DNA of 64,000 bases, from assembly GCF_014200805.1 (NCBI RefSeq), contig NZ_JACHDB010000002.1, positions 930,001-994,000 on the forward strand. Direction: 5' to 3'. The DNA is from Nocardiopsis composta (GTDB lineage Bacteria > Actinomycetota > Actinomycetes > Streptosporangiales > Streptosporangiaceae). The translations under genes and the position numbers were made by a program. A model generated the notes under the pieces. The model made no database searches. It was not told where the DNA came from and saw only the letters and a program-made list of their open reading frames with translations. Shown in pieces: positions 50,946 to 59,643 of this stretch (positions are counted from its first letter, which is position 1; each line of letters starts with the position of its first letter).

Positions 50946-51035
50946 TGATCGATCGCCGATCGATCCTGCGCGTTGTGTCGATCACATCGAACAACATCGG
51001 ACGCGATCTGTCGATGGCGGACGCGATTTCGATCT
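50946..51035. promoter_or_regulatory. iterated GATC/TCGAT motifs upstream of msiK-type gene
   Basis: GATCGATCGCCGATCGATC at 50947-50965 is followed by several TCGATC/ATCGA half-sites. The density is far above what a G+C-rich sequence would hold by chance, suggesting an operator array for a sugar regulator. Confidence 0.4.
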
Positions 51036-51283
51036 GATTTCGGTCGCGCGGCCGGCCGGCGCGGGGATCGGCGTCCGCCCCGTTCACCTCCGGTTCCCAT
51101 CCCGTTCCACGAGTGGCGTGGAATCGGTGGGTGCTGTTAGCCTGTCGGCGGTTATCCGATTCCGGGCGCCGTGCGCGCCCGTCGGCGCGTGCCGGGCCCG
51201 ATCGGCCCGGCCGTCGTACCGAGCCGGTGCGGCCGGCTACGACACGGGCGCCGGGGGTTGCAGCGGACACTCGGGAGTCTGGG

Positions 51284-51289
51284 TAATCT
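51284..51289 (+). promoter_or_regulatory. -10 hexamer TAATCT for lnt
   Basis: TAATCT in GGGTAATCTAGC fits TANNNT and is about 270 bases before the lnt start. Confidence 0.45.
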
Positions 51290-51423
51290 AGCGAACCAGT
51301 CCAGCACTGGACGGACCGGTTGAGCGGTCCGGGACTTGCCCCGTCGGCCGCCGCGCCACGCACCAGGTGCGGTCGGGGGCCGGGTAAGGACCGGGGTGCC
51401 GCGACCGGGCGGGGGGTTGGACC

Positions 51424-51553
51424 CGGAAAAGGCCCGAACATCCAGTAGACAACGGTCTCCGCGCTCGCCGCCGACGAGACGGATCCGGTCCGAAGGGTGC
51501 CTCGGGCCTTTTCCGCGTCCCCCCATACCGCCCCGCTCAGCGCGGGGCGGTGA
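51424..51553 (+). promoter_or_regulatory. structured 5' leader elements of lnt
   Basis: Perfect 14-nt complementary segments CGGAAAAGGCCCGA (51424-51437) and TCGGGCCTTTTCCG (51502-51515) enclose 64 bases. A second hairpin CCGCCCCGC-TCAGC-GCGGGGCGG (51528-51550) ends ten bases before the GTG and could mask the ribosome site. Confidence 0.45.
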
Positions 51554-51559
51554 CAACCG

Positions 51560-53191
51560 GTGGAAAGCGAGTCGAACGTGGTAGCCCAGGGCGCCCTTCC
51601 CGACACCGGCGACGCCGGAGAGGAACCGGCCGCTTCCGCCACCCGGAGCCGTCTCCGCCTTCCCGGTCGGAACACCCTGCTGTGCGCCGCCGCCGCGGCC
51701 GGCTCCGGGCTGGCCCAGCTCCTCGCGCTCCCGCCGTACGGCCTGTGGTGGCTGGGCCCGCTCAGCGCCGCCCTGCTCGGCTGGGCGCTGCTCGAAGTGC
51801 GTGCCCGCCGCGCCGCCTGGCTCGGCCTGCTGTCCGGCGCGGTGCTGATGGTCCCGCTCATCCGCTGGCAGGACGTGTTCGGCACCGACGTGTGGCTGAT
51901 CATCGCCGCCGCGGAGACCGTCTACTTCGTCCCGATGGCGATGGGCATCTCCCTGCTCTACCGGTTCCGCTGGTGGCCGCTGTGGACCGCCGCCGTGTGG
52001 GTGCTCCAGGAGGCGGTCCGGGCCCGCTTCCCGCTCGGCGGCTTCCCCTGGGGCAAGCTCGCCTTCGCCCAGCCGGACACCCCGTTCGGCGGCTACGCCG
52101 CATGGGGCTCCTCCGCACTGGCCACCTTCGCCGTGGCGCTCACCGGAACCCTGCTGCTGGCCGCCGCCCTCCGGGCGTCCTCCGCGCCGCGCGACCGCCG
52201 CGCCCTGGGCGCCGCCGCCGGCCTGCTCGCCGGAGCGGTCGCGGTGACCGCCGCCGGCGCCGCCGCCCCCCGGATCGGCGCGCCGGCCGCCGACCACACC
52301 GCCACCGTCGCGATGATCCAGGGCAACGTGCCCGGCGTCGGAGAGATGGACATCCTCGGCGAGCGGATGCAGGTGCTGCGCAACCACACCGACGCGGTCC
52401 ACGAACTGGCCGAGGCGGTGCGCGCCGGCGAGGCCGACCGGCCCGACCTGGTGATCCTCCCGGAGAACGCCAGCGACATCGACGCCTACGCCGACCCCGA
52501 GGCGGCCGAGCTGATCACCGGCGCCGCCCGGGACATCGGCGTCCCGCTGCTGTTCGGCATCACCCGGTACAGCGAGGACGGATCCCAGCGGGAGATCCGC
52601 AGCGTGGTCTGGGACCCCGAGACCGGCCCCGGCGAGCACTACACCAAGCGCTACCTGGTCCCCTTCGGCGAGTACATCCCCTACCGGGACTTCTTCACCC
52701 GGTTCGTCTCCCGGCTGGAGCAGATCGGCAGCGACGGCGTGCCCGGCACCGAACCCGGCGCCCTGGAACTCAACGGCACCACGGTGGCCGCCGCGATCTG
52801 CTTCGACGTCGCCTTCGACGCCCCGGTCCGCGAATCGGTGCAGGCCGGCGGGCAGATCATCGTGGTGCCCACGAACAACGCCAACTACAACTTCACCGGC
52901 CAGTCCGACCAGCAGCTGGCCATCACCCGGCTGCGCGCCGTCGAGCACGGCCGCCCCGCGGTGGTCGCCTCCACCAGCGGCATCAGCGCCTTCGTCGACG
53001 AGCGCGGCGAGGTGCTGTACCGATCCCCGGAGGCCGAGCGGGACTGGCAGGTCGCCGAGCTGTCGGCCAAGGCGGGGCAGACCCCGGCCACCCGGCTCGG
53101 CGCGCTCCCCGAGGCGCTGCTGTGCGCCGCCGCCCTGGGCGCCCTGGCCGCGGCCCTGGTCTCCGCCCGCCGGGCCCGCCGCGCCCGATGA
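51560..53191 (+). CDS. lnt: apolipoprotein N-acyltransferase
   Basis: The 543-residue protein has a polar N-terminus, six to seven membrane helices (about 38-235) and a nitrilase-like domain outside the membrane. The catalytic triad is visible: Glu302 in VILPENASD, Lys363 in [12 protein letters not shown] and Cys414 in [10 protein letters not shown]. Lnt adds the third acyl chain to the N-terminal Cys of lipoproteins. One more helix is near the C-terminus ([17 protein letters not shown]). The GTG at 51560 is the likely start; the upstream leader is unusually structured. Lipoproteins in this window (FKBP, sugar-binding protein) are possible substrates. Confidence 0.93.
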   Translation: MESESNVVAQGALPDTGDAGEEPAASATRSRLRLPGRNTLLCAAAAAGSGLAQLLALPPYGLWWLGPLSAALLGWALLEVRARRAAWLGLLSGAVLMVPLIRWQDVFGTDVWLIIAAAETVYFVPMAMGISLLYRFRWWPLWTAAVWVLQEAVRARFPLGGFPWGKLAFAQPDTPFGGYAAWGSSALATFAVALTGTLLLAAALRASSAPRDRRALGAAAGLLAGAVAVTAAGAAAPRIGAPAADHTATVAMIQGNVPGVGEMDILGERMQVLRNHTDAVHELAEAVRAGEADRPDLVILPENASDIDAYADPEAAELITGAARDIGVPLLFGITRYSEDGSQREIRSVVWDPETGPGEHYTKRYLVPFGEYIPYRDFFTRFVSRLEQIGSDGVPGTEPGALELNGTTVAAAICFDVAFDAPVRESVQAGGQIIVVPTNNANYNFTGQSDQQLAITRLRAVEHGRPAVVASTSGISAFVDERGEVLYRSPEAERDWQVAELSAKAGQTPATRLGALPEALLCAAALGALAAALVSARRARRAR

Positions 53192-53294
53192 GGGCGCCGG
53201 CGGCGAAGGTGAGAGCCGGGTGAGGATCGGCGCACCCGGGAACGCCGCGCGCCCGCGGCGCGTTCAACACGGTGGGAAGCGGAATCGTTCGAGG

Positions 53295-53816
53295 ATGGTG
53301 CCCATGCCGCTGCTGATCGTCCTGGCGCTGCTGGCGCTGCCCTTCGCCGAGATCGCGCTGATGATCGCGGTCGGCTCCTGGATCGGGGCTCCGTGGACCA
53401 TCGGCCTGCTCTTCGTGCTCTCGGCCGCCGGCGTGCTGGTGCTGCGCCGCGCCGGGACCAAGGCGTTCCGCGAGGCCGACGCCGCCATGCGCACCGGCAC
53501 CCCGCCGCAGGGCGGCCTGCTGGACACCCTGATGCTGATGGTCGGCGGCATCCTGCTGGCCGTCCCCGGCTTCCTCACCGCCGCGGTGGGCGCGATCCTG
53601 GCGCTGCCCTTCACCCGGCCCCTGCTGCGCTGGGCGTTCGCCTCCTGGGCCGAGCGGCGGATCAAGAAGATGGGCGTCACCGTGCACGGGGCCTTCCCCG
53701 ACGGCGCCGGCGTCCCCGGCCAGTGGACCGGTCCGGAGCGCGAGGCGCCCGGCCGCGGCAAGGTCATCCAGGGCCGCTTCACCGACTCCCCCGAGGAGCC
53801 CGGCGCCCCCGCCTGA
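53295..53816 (+). CDS. FxsA-family membrane protein
   Basis: The 173-residue protein has the FxsA pattern: LLIVLALLALPFAEIALMIAVG (helix 1), GAPWTIGLLFVLSAAGVLVLRR (helix 2), then ILLAVPGFLTAAVGAILALP. The C-terminus is soluble. FxsA overexpression in E. coli limits phage T7 exclusion; the role in actinobacteria is unknown. The ATG at 53295 has AATCGT six bases upstream (leaderless type); an ATG at 53304 with GAGG nine bases upstream is an alternative. It follows lnt on the same strand. Confidence 0.87.
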   Translation: MVPMPLLIVLALLALPFAEIALMIAVGSWIGAPWTIGLLFVLSAAGVLVLRRAGTKAFREADAAMRTGTPPQGGLLDTLMLMVGGILLAVPGFLTAAVGAILALPFTRPLLRWAFASWAERRIKKMGVTVHGAFPDGAGVPGQWTGPEREAPGRGKVIQGRFTDSPEEPGAPA

Positions 53817-53952
53817 GCCCTCCGAAGAGCCTCCGAGCCCCCGGTCTCCGGCCGCGGGCTCCGCCGTCCACCCTGCCCGGACCGGCTGTGTGCTCCGTCC
53901 CTTCCGGTGCGCCGGGGTCGTTTCCACCCGTGACTCAGGGGACAATCGAGAC

Positions 53953-54768
53953 GTGAGCAATGAAACGCCGTGGAACTTCCTGATGGACATGGACGGGGTC
54001 CTGGTGCGCGAGGAGCACCTGGTCCCGGGGGCCGACGCGTTCGTCGCCGAGCTGCGCGACAACGGGATCGGCTTCATGGTGCTGACCAACAACTCGATCT
54101 ACACCCCGCGCGACCTGCAGGCGCGCCTCAAGCGGACCGGGCTGGAGATCCCCGAGGCCTCCATCTGGACCTCGGCGCTGGCCACCGCCCGGTTCCTGGA
54201 CGAGCAGCGGCCCGGCGGCTCGGCCTACGTCGTCGGCGAGTCCGGGCTGACCACGGCGCTGCACAACATCGGCTACGTGCTGACCGACCGCGACCCCGAC
54301 TACGTGGTGCTCGGCGAGACCCGCACCTACAGCTTCGAGGCGATCACCCGGGCCATCCGCCTGGTGGAGAACGGGGCTCGGTTCATCGCCACCAACCCCG
54401 ACGAGAAGGGGCCGAGCCGCGAGGGCTCCCTCCCGGCCACCGGCGCCGTCGCCGCGCTGATCGAGCGGGTCACCGGCCGCGCCCCCTACTACGTCGGCAA
54501 GCCCAACCCGCTGATGATGCGCTCGGCGCTGCGCACCCTGGGCGCCCACTCCGAGAGCACGCTGATGATCGGCGACCGGATGGACACCGACGTCCGCTCG
54601 GGCCTGGAGGCCGGCCTGCAGACCATCCTGGTGCTCTCCGGCATCTCCGACCGGGACACCGCGGAGCTCTTCCCCTACCGCCCCACCAAGGTCATGAACT
54701 CCGTGGCCGACCTGGTCGGCATCACCCACGACCCGTTCGGCACCACCGCAGCCGCGGAGAACGCCTGA
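53953..54768 (+). CDS. HAD-IIA family phosphatase (NagD-like)
   Basis: The 271-residue protein has HAD motif I LMDMDGVLVREE (DxD), motif II VLTNNSIYTPRDL, a C2 cap and motif III/IV YYVGKPNPLMMRSAL and MIGDRMDTDVRSGLEAG. NagD-like enzymes dephosphorylate small phosphates such as nucleotides or sugar phosphates. The GTG at 53953 has GACAAT six bases upstream, a weak leaderless -10. It is convergent with rbpA across a strong hairpin. The exact substrate is unknown. Confidence 0.92.
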   Translation: MSNETPWNFLMDMDGVLVREEHLVPGADAFVAELRDNGIGFMVLTNNSIYTPRDLQARLKRTGLEIPEASIWTSALATARFLDEQRPGGSAYVVGESGLTTALHNIGYVLTDRDPDYVVLGETRTYSFEAITRAIRLVENGARFIATNPDEKGPSREGSLPATGAVAALIERVTGRAPYYVGKPNPLMMRSALRTLGAHSESTLMIGDRMDTDVRSGLEAGLQTILVLSGISDRDTAELFPYRPTKVMNSVADLVGITHDPFGTTAAAENA

Positions 54769-55085
54769 CGCGGCGCCCGGCCGGCGCGGAGGCCCCGGCC
54801 CGGCCCCGGCGCCGAGCGGGACCGCCGTGCAGGGCGGCGGAGCGCCCCCGGTGACCCCCGGGGCAGGGCACCGGGACCGGGCGGGGCGGCCGCGGAGGGG
54901 AGAGAGGGCGGCCGCCGGGACACCCGCTCTCCGGTCTCCCCGCCGCCCCGATCGGGCAGAAGCCGCCCCGGGGCCGCCCTGACGGGCCCCGGCACGGCAG
55001 CGGGCGGCGGCCCCGGCAGGGCCGCCGCCCGATCAGACCACCGCTTTCCGCGAGCGCGGAGCGCCTGGATCCGCCTCCCCTCGGA
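54769..55085. other. convergent intergenic region with terminator, 317 bp
   Basis: It lies between the 3' ends of the HAD and rbpA genes and contains the strong hairpin at 55001-55031 plus smaller G+C-rich inverted repeats; no gene is seen. Confidence 0.6.
55001..55031. terminator. strong bidirectional hairpin
   Basis: Perfect 13-nt arms CGGGCGGCGGCCC and complement around CGGCA, between convergent genes. Confidence 0.75.
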
Positions 55086-55469
55086 TCAGGCGCTCTTGCG
55101 CTGGGCCGCGATGGCCTCCATGTGCTCTTGCTCCTCCCTGCGCCGGTCGCGCAGGAGCTGGAGGCGCTCGGCGAGGACCTCCTCCAGCTCTTCCATGCTC
55201 CGCCGCTCCAGGAGCATGTCCCAGTGGGTGCGGGCCGGCTTGGCCTTCTTCTCCTGGGGCTCCTGGCCGTTGACCATCAGGGCGTTGTCGCCGCAGAAGC
55301 GGCATTCCCAGTTGGGCGGAGTCTCGGCCTCGGTCGCGAAGGTGACGGAGAAGCGATGACCCCGAGGGCAGTCGTAGGTGACCTCCTGGCGCGGGGCCAG
55401 GTCGGTGTTGCGGTCGTTCTCGTAGCTCGTAGCCCCGAGCCGGGTACCGCGAAGTGCTCGCTCGGCCAT
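55086..55469 (-). CDS. rbpA: RNA polymerase-binding protein RbpA
   Basis: The 127-residue protein matches RbpA: N-terminal MAERALRGTRLGATSYENDR, a zinc-binding core with C34, H38, C56 and C59 (YDCPRGHRF, WECRFCG), and the basic linker plus C-terminal sigma-interaction domain (THWDMLLERRSMEELEEVL). RbpA binds the principal sigma factor and stabilises the open complex in actinobacteria. The ATG at 55469 has GGAGG ten bases upstream on the minus strand; the ATG at 55478 is too close to that site. Confidence 0.96.
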   Translation of the reverse strand: MAERALRGTRLGATSYENDRNTDLAPRQEVTYDCPRGHRFSVTFATEAETPPNWECRFCGDNALMVNGQEPQEKKAKPARTHWDMLLERRSMEELEEVLAERLQLLRDRRREEQEHMEAIAAQRKSA

Positions 55470-55815
55470 CGTCTGCATGCCTCCAGGCGCTCTAGCGGTC
55501 TTCGTGGATGTAACGTGCCGGTCCGTGTCAAGATTCCCCAGGCGACGGTGATCCAACCGTGCGATAATGGCTGGCCGCGCGGGCCGTGCGCTGCACCGTG
55601 CACGTTCTCCTTCGGAGGCGGCCCCTGATCGCGTCGGCTCACGCCAAGGCCGTCCGTGCGGCGTGCGCGCCCCCGGATCGGGTGCAACGCCGAACGGCGC
55701 CGCGGGATTCCCGGCCCGGCCGCTTTTCCCGCCTTTTCCACGGTCGAATCACTCAGGAAACACCGGCCCCTTAGTTTCGGGCCGGCCAGCCTGTTTCCGT
55801 CCCGAGGTGGTTCCC
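55470..55815. other. divergent region between rbpA and P450 gene, 346 bp
   Basis: It should hold the rbpA promoter (AT-richer stretch around 55500-55570) and the promoter of the P450 gene. No convincing gene is present. Confidence 0.5.
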
Positions 55816-57252
55816 GTGGCCCTTGACAGCGGAATTGCGCGGACCGGCGGTCTCTCCGGCCGGGCGCCGGAGGCCCGGCAGGGCGCCTGCCCGCACCGGG
55901 GGCGGGCGGTGCCGGTGCAGGCCGCCCCGGGCGCCCCCGGATGGCTGGTGCTCGGCTACCGCGACGCCCTCGACGCGCTCCGGGACCGGAGCTCCTTCTC
56001 CGCCGCCCCCCGGCTGTGGGACGGCCGGGAGCACGGCCGCCCGGACCGGTGGTGGTCCGGCGCGCTGGAGGCCGACGGGGAGCGGCACCGGCGGCTGCGC
56101 GCCGCGGTCTCCGCCGCCGCGGCCCGGACCGGCACCGGCAGGGTCGCCGCGCTGGTCCGCACCACCGCGGCCGGTCTGCTCGACCGGGTGGCCGCCGACG
56201 GGCGCGCCGACCTGGCCGCCGACTACGCCGACCCGTTCCCCTCGCACCTGCTCAACGCGCTGTTCGGGCTGGACAGCCGGTTCGGCGCCCTGCTGGCGGA
56301 GCTGGCCGCCCGCACCGCCCCGGGCGGGGACGGCCCCGACCCCGAGGCGGAGGCGGCGGTCGGCTGCTACTTCCGGGCGCTGGTCCGGCGCCGCCGCGCC
56401 GAACCCGGCGACGACCTGGCCTCGGCCCTGCTGGCCGCACCGGAAGGGCTCTCCGACGCCGAGGCCGGCTACGTCCTGGAGCGGATGTGGCGGGCCGGCG
56501 CCGCCCCGACGTCGGCGCTGATCACCGGTGCGCTCTCCCGGCTGCTGCACGACCCGGAGGCGCGCGCCGCGCACGGCGGCGCGCTGCCCGGCGCCGACGA
56601 GCTGCTGGACCGCGCGCTCTGGGCCGAACCGCCGCTGGGCGCCGTCGCCGGGCGGTACTGCGCCCGGGACACCCGGATCGGCGACGCGGTGCTCCGCACC
56701 GGCCAGGCGGTGCTCATCGCGCTGGACGCCGCCCAGGCCGACCCGGCCCTGGGCGGGGCCGGGCCGGCGGCCGGCAACCGGGCGCACCTGATGTGGGGCG
56801 CGGGTGCGCACGCCTGCCCGGCCCGCTCCCTGGCCCGGGAGATCGCCGGGGGAGCGGTGCAGGCGGCGGTCGACCGGTTCCCCGGCATGCGGCCGGCGGT
56901 CCGCCTCCGGCCCGGCGCGGCCCGCCCGGCGGGGCTGCCGGTGCTCTTCCCCGCCGAGCCCCGACCGGAGCCGGCGGAGCCCGGGGGGCCGACCGGGGAA
57001 CGGCCCGGACCGCCCCGGTTCCGGATCCGCCGCCCCCGCCCGCAGGGCGCCCGCTACCAGGCCCCCGCGGCCTCCACCGGGCCGGAGGAGACCGGTGCGG
57101 TCCCGGCCCCGCGCCGCCCCCGCCCGGCCCCCCGTCCCCGCGGTGCCGGAGCCCGGTACCAGGCCCCCGCCGCCCCGCCCGAGGAGCCGGCCCCGGCCCC
57201 CGACCCGCTGGACGCCCTGCTCGCCTCCTGGCGCCGCGCCGCCGGGGAGTGA
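55816..57252 (+). CDS. atypical cytochrome P450 with Pro-rich C-terminal tail
   Basis: The 478-residue protein aligns with bacterial P450s: SFSAAPRLWDGRE near the N-terminus, the I-helix equivalent MWRAGAAPTSALITGAL (227-232 core), K-helix DELLDRALWAEPPLGA, and the haem loop HLMWGAGAHACPARSLAR with Cys334. Several hallmarks are altered: the ExxR Arg is replaced (E262-x-x-D265, Arg at 266), the acidic-Thr pair of the I-helix is missing, and Phe of the haem loop is Trp. A tail from about 380 is Pro/Arg/Ala-rich with GARYQAPAA twice (411-419, 445-453). The GTG at 55816 has GAGG eight bases upstream. Function unknown. Confidence 0.8.
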   Translation: MALDSGIARTGGLSGRAPEARQGACPHRGRAVPVQAAPGAPGWLVLGYRDALDALRDRSSFSAAPRLWDGREHGRPDRWWSGALEADGERHRRLRAAVSAAAARTGTGRVAALVRTTAAGLLDRVAADGRADLAADYADPFPSHLLNALFGLDSRFGALLAELAARTAPGGDGPDPEAEAAVGCYFRALVRRRRAEPGDDLASALLAAPEGLSDAEAGYVLERMWRAGAAPTSALITGALSRLLHDPEARAAHGGALPGADELLDRALWAEPPLGAVAGRYCARDTRIGDAVLRTGQAVLIALDAAQADPALGGAGPAAGNRAHLMWGAGAHACPARSLAREIAGGAVQAAVDRFPGMRPAVRLRPGAARPAGLPVLFPAEPRPEPAEPGGPTGERPGPPRFRIRRPRPQGARYQAPAASTGPEETGAVPAPRRPRPAPRPRGAGARYQAPAAPPEEPAPAPDPLDALLASWRRAAGE

Positions 57253-57285
57253 CGCGCCCGCGGTGCAGCGCTACCCGCGGCACCG

Positions 57286-57334
57286 CCCACCTCGTTGAGC
57301 CCCACCCCACCCGCACTACAGCGCTACCTCGTTG
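57286..57334. repeat. flanking repeat segments of copy C
   Basis: CCCACCTCGTTGAGCCCCAC... (57286-57314) matches the reverse complement of 23237-23265 at 28 of 29 positions; ACAGCGCTACCTCGTTGA (57318-57334) matches 4922-4939. These tie copies A, C and D into one composite family. Confidence 0.8.
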
Positions 57335-57362
57335 AACCAGCGGCGGGCCGCCCCAGGAAGCC

Positions 57363-57448
57363 GTTGATCGTGGAGGTATCGACCGGTCCAGGACCGCTGT
57401 CCTGTGCGGGTGAGCGGTGCTCGACCGGTCGATACCTCCACGATCAAC
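57363..57448. repeat. GTTGATC-type dispersed inverted repeat, copy C
   Basis: Perfect 26-nt arms (GTTGATCGTGGAGG...GACCGGTC and complement) flank a 34-bp loop. On the reverse strand it is preceded by GGCCCCGCGCCCACCCC and followed by GGCTTCCTGGGGCGGCCCG, the same flanks as copy A. Confidence 0.9.
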
Positions 57449-57891
57449 AGGGGTGGGCGCGGGGCCGGGGCCAGCGAGAAAGCGCGGCGGGCTCAGGGCG
57501 CGGCGGGGGGTGGGCGGGTGCGGGGCGGTATCGGCGGAGGTGCCGCTGGAAGGCCTGGAGTGCGCTGGTGGGCAGAGCCCTCATCGGCGATCAGCGGTCC
57601 GGCACCGGTGCGCGGTCCTCGGCCGGTCGGCGGCGGGCGGGGAAGCACGGTCCGGTCGTCCGGTGGAACGGGCGTCTCGCGGGCCGGAGCGGTGGGCTCC
57701 CGGATACCCGACGGCCTTTCGGGGCTTCCGTGCGGTGCGTGGCCGGATAGATCGCCGACCGCGCGGTTTTCGCAGGCGGGAGACGATGAAGGGCGCTCCG
57801 GGGCCGGCGCGTGTCGTACCCGCGGGCCGGCGGCGGCGCTGCATAGGGTGCCGCCGACGGGGAGGCGGCACGGAGGCTTGAGGAGGGCGCC

Positions 57892-59100
57892 GTGGAGGGG
57901 GAGACGGCGGAGACGCTGCGGGTGCTGCTGGTCATCCTCGCCGCGGCGTTCCTGGCGCCGCTGGTCAGCGACCGGATCGCCCGCTGGGTGGTGGTGCCGG
58001 CCACGGTGCTGGAGATCCTGTTCGGCATCGCCCTCGGCCCGGCCGGCGCCGGGCTGATCCGGGAGACCGAGGCGGTGGCGATGCTCTCCGAGCTCGGGCT
58101 GGCGCTGCTGATGTTCATGGCCGGCTACGAGATCGACTTCGCCCGGATCAAGGGGCGGCCGCTGCGCCGGGCGCTGCTGGCCTGGCTCTGCTCGGTGGCG
58201 CTGGGCATGGCGATCGCCGCGGCCCTGTTCGGGGCGTCGCGGACGGCGCTGATCATCGGCCTGGCGCTGACCACCACCGCGCTGGGCACGGTGCTGCCGA
58301 TGCTGCGCGACTCCGGGGCGCTCGGCGGCGCGTTCGGCACCCGCTTCCTCGCCTCGGGGACGGTGGGCGAGTTCGGGCCGATCGTGCTGATCGCCGTGCT
58401 GCTCAGCGGCTTCCGCCCGGCCGAGGGGACGCTGCTGCTGGCGGTGTTCTTCGTGCTGGCCGGGCTGGCGGCCTGGCGCGCCACCCGGCCGCCCTCGGAG
58501 CGGCTGGGCCGGCTGCTCCGCGCCACCCTGGGCACCAGCGCCCAGCTCGCGGTGCGGCTGTGCATGCTGCTGGTGGTGCTCCTGGTGTGGCTCGCCTCCA
58601 GCATGCAGCTGGACGCGCTGCTCGGCGCGTTCGCGGCCGGGGTGATCGTGCGGCTGATGCTGACCACCAACCACCCGCAGGAGGCCGAGGCGGTGGAGTC
58701 CAAGATGGACGCCGTCGGCTTCGGCTTCCTCATCCCGGTCTTCTTCGTGGTCACCGGGGTCCGCTTCGACCTCGGCGCGCTGCTCGCCGACCCGCCGGTG
58801 CTGCTGCTCGTCCCGCTCTTCCTGACCGCGCTGCTGCTGGTCCGCGGCGGGCCGGAGTACCTGCTGTCCCGGGGCGAGCTGGCCGGGGCCGAGCGGCCCG
58901 CGCTGGCGCTGTTCTCCGCCACCGGGCTGCCGCTGCTGGTGGTGCTGACCACGATCGGCACCGAGTCCGGCGCGCTGGACGGCGCGGTGGCGGCGGCCCT
59001 GGTCGGCGCGGGCATGCTCAGCGTGCTGGTGCTGCCGCAGGCGGGCGGCGCCCTGCTGCGCCGGGCCGAGGCGCGCCCCGACGGCCCGGCACGGGGTTAG
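57892..59100 (+). CDS. CPA2-family cation/proton antiporter
   Basis: The 402-residue membrane protein has about 12-13 helices and KefB/NhaS-like features: FLAPLVSDRIARWVVVPATVLEILFGIALGP at the start, ELGLALLMFMAGYEIDF, LALTTTALGTVLPMLRDSG and ASGTVGEFGPIVLIA, where TVGEFGP resembles the ion-binding helix. It exchanges Na+ or K+ for protons. It ends shortly after the last helix without a RCK/TrkA domain. The GTG at 57892 is preceded by GGAGG. It is convergent with the oxidoreductase gene. Confidence 0.92.
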   Translation: MEGETAETLRVLLVILAAAFLAPLVSDRIARWVVVPATVLEILFGIALGPAGAGLIRETEAVAMLSELGLALLMFMAGYEIDFARIKGRPLRRALLAWLCSVALGMAIAAALFGASRTALIIGLALTTTALGTVLPMLRDSGALGGAFGTRFLASGTVGEFGPIVLIAVLLSGFRPAEGTLLLAVFFVLAGLAAWRATRPPSERLGRLLRATLGTSAQLAVRLCMLLVVLLVWLASSMQLDALLGAFAAGVIVRLMLTTNHPQEAEAVESKMDAVGFGFLIPVFFVVTGVRFDLGALLADPPVLLLVPLFLTALLLVRGGPEYLLSRGELAGAERPALALFSATGLPLLVVLTTIGTESGALDGAVAAALVGAGMLSVLVLPQAGGALLRRAEARPDGPARG

Positions 59101-59125
59101 GACATCGGCGGAGGGCCCGCCGGCC

Positions 59126-59530
59126 TCAGTCGACCGGGTCCAGCACCACCACCGGGATGTCCCGGTCGGTCTTGGCCTGGTACTCGTCGTACTGCGGCCA
59201 GGTCGCGGTCATCACCGGCCACAGCCGGCGCTTCTCCTCGGGCGAGGCGGTGCGCGCCCGCGCGGTGAACCGCTCGGCGCCGACCTGCACGCCGACCTCG
59301 GGGTCGGCGAGGATGTTCCGGTACCACTGCGGGTGCTCGTCGGATCCGCCGTAGGAGGCGACCACCACGTAGGAGCCGCCGTCCCGCCGGTAGATCAGCG
59401 GGGTGCTGCGGGCCAGCCCCGAGGAGCGGCCGGTAGTGGTGAGGATCAGCGCCGTGGTGCCGTTCCAGTCGTGGCCCTCGGCCCCGTCGGTCTCCTGGTA
59501 CCTGCGCACGTGCTCCTTGCCGAACAGCAT
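59126..59530 (-). CDS. deazaflavin (F420)-dependent nitroreductase-family oxidoreductase
   Basis: The 134-residue protein matches the Ddn/DUF385 family: GTTALILTTTGRSSGLARSTPLIY, YVVVASYGGSDEHPQWYRNILADPEVGVQVG and a C-terminal LWPVMTATWPQYDEYQ. The family uses reduced coenzyme F420 (or binds flavin or fatty acids) to reduce substrates in the cytoplasm; natural substrates are unknown. The ATG at 59530 has AGGGGGA upstream on the minus strand. It shares its strand with the MFS gene but has a gap of 113 bases. Confidence 0.93.
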   Translation of the reverse strand: MLFGKEHVRRYQETDGAEGHDWNGTTALILTTTGRSSGLARSTPLIYRRDGGSYVVVASYGGSDEHPQWYRNILADPEVGVQVGAERFTARARTASPEEKRRLWPVMTATWPQYDEYQAKTDRDIPVVVLDPVD

Positions 59531-59643
59531 CGTCCCCCCTGCGGAACTCTCTCGGGTCATCGGACAAGCGGGGCGGCGGGCGCCGCCGCCGGGGACTCCT
59601 ACCCGGGCGGGGCGGGCGCCACGCGCGGCGCCCGCCCCGCGGT

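Larger units (their letters stand above)
50920..51559. other. divergent promoter region and long structured leader of lnt
   Basis: The msiK-proximal part is rich in GATC/TCGAT half-sites (50946-51035). The lnt-proximal part has a TAATCT -10 (51284-51289) and a probable leader of about 260 nt with four hairpins. No protein-coding gene is evident. Confidence 0.55.
57253..57891. other. intergenic region, 639 bp, with composite repeat copy C
   Basis: The first 200 bases carry repeated CGCTACC and ACCTCGTTGA segments and palindrome copy C (57363-57448). The rest shows no supported gene and leads to the antiporter promoter. Confidence 0.6.

Noticed and set aside
55816-57252. P450 gene as a pseudogene
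   Set aside because: The frame is intact over 478 codons with a ribosome site, and the haem Cys is kept; motif changes alone do not show decay.
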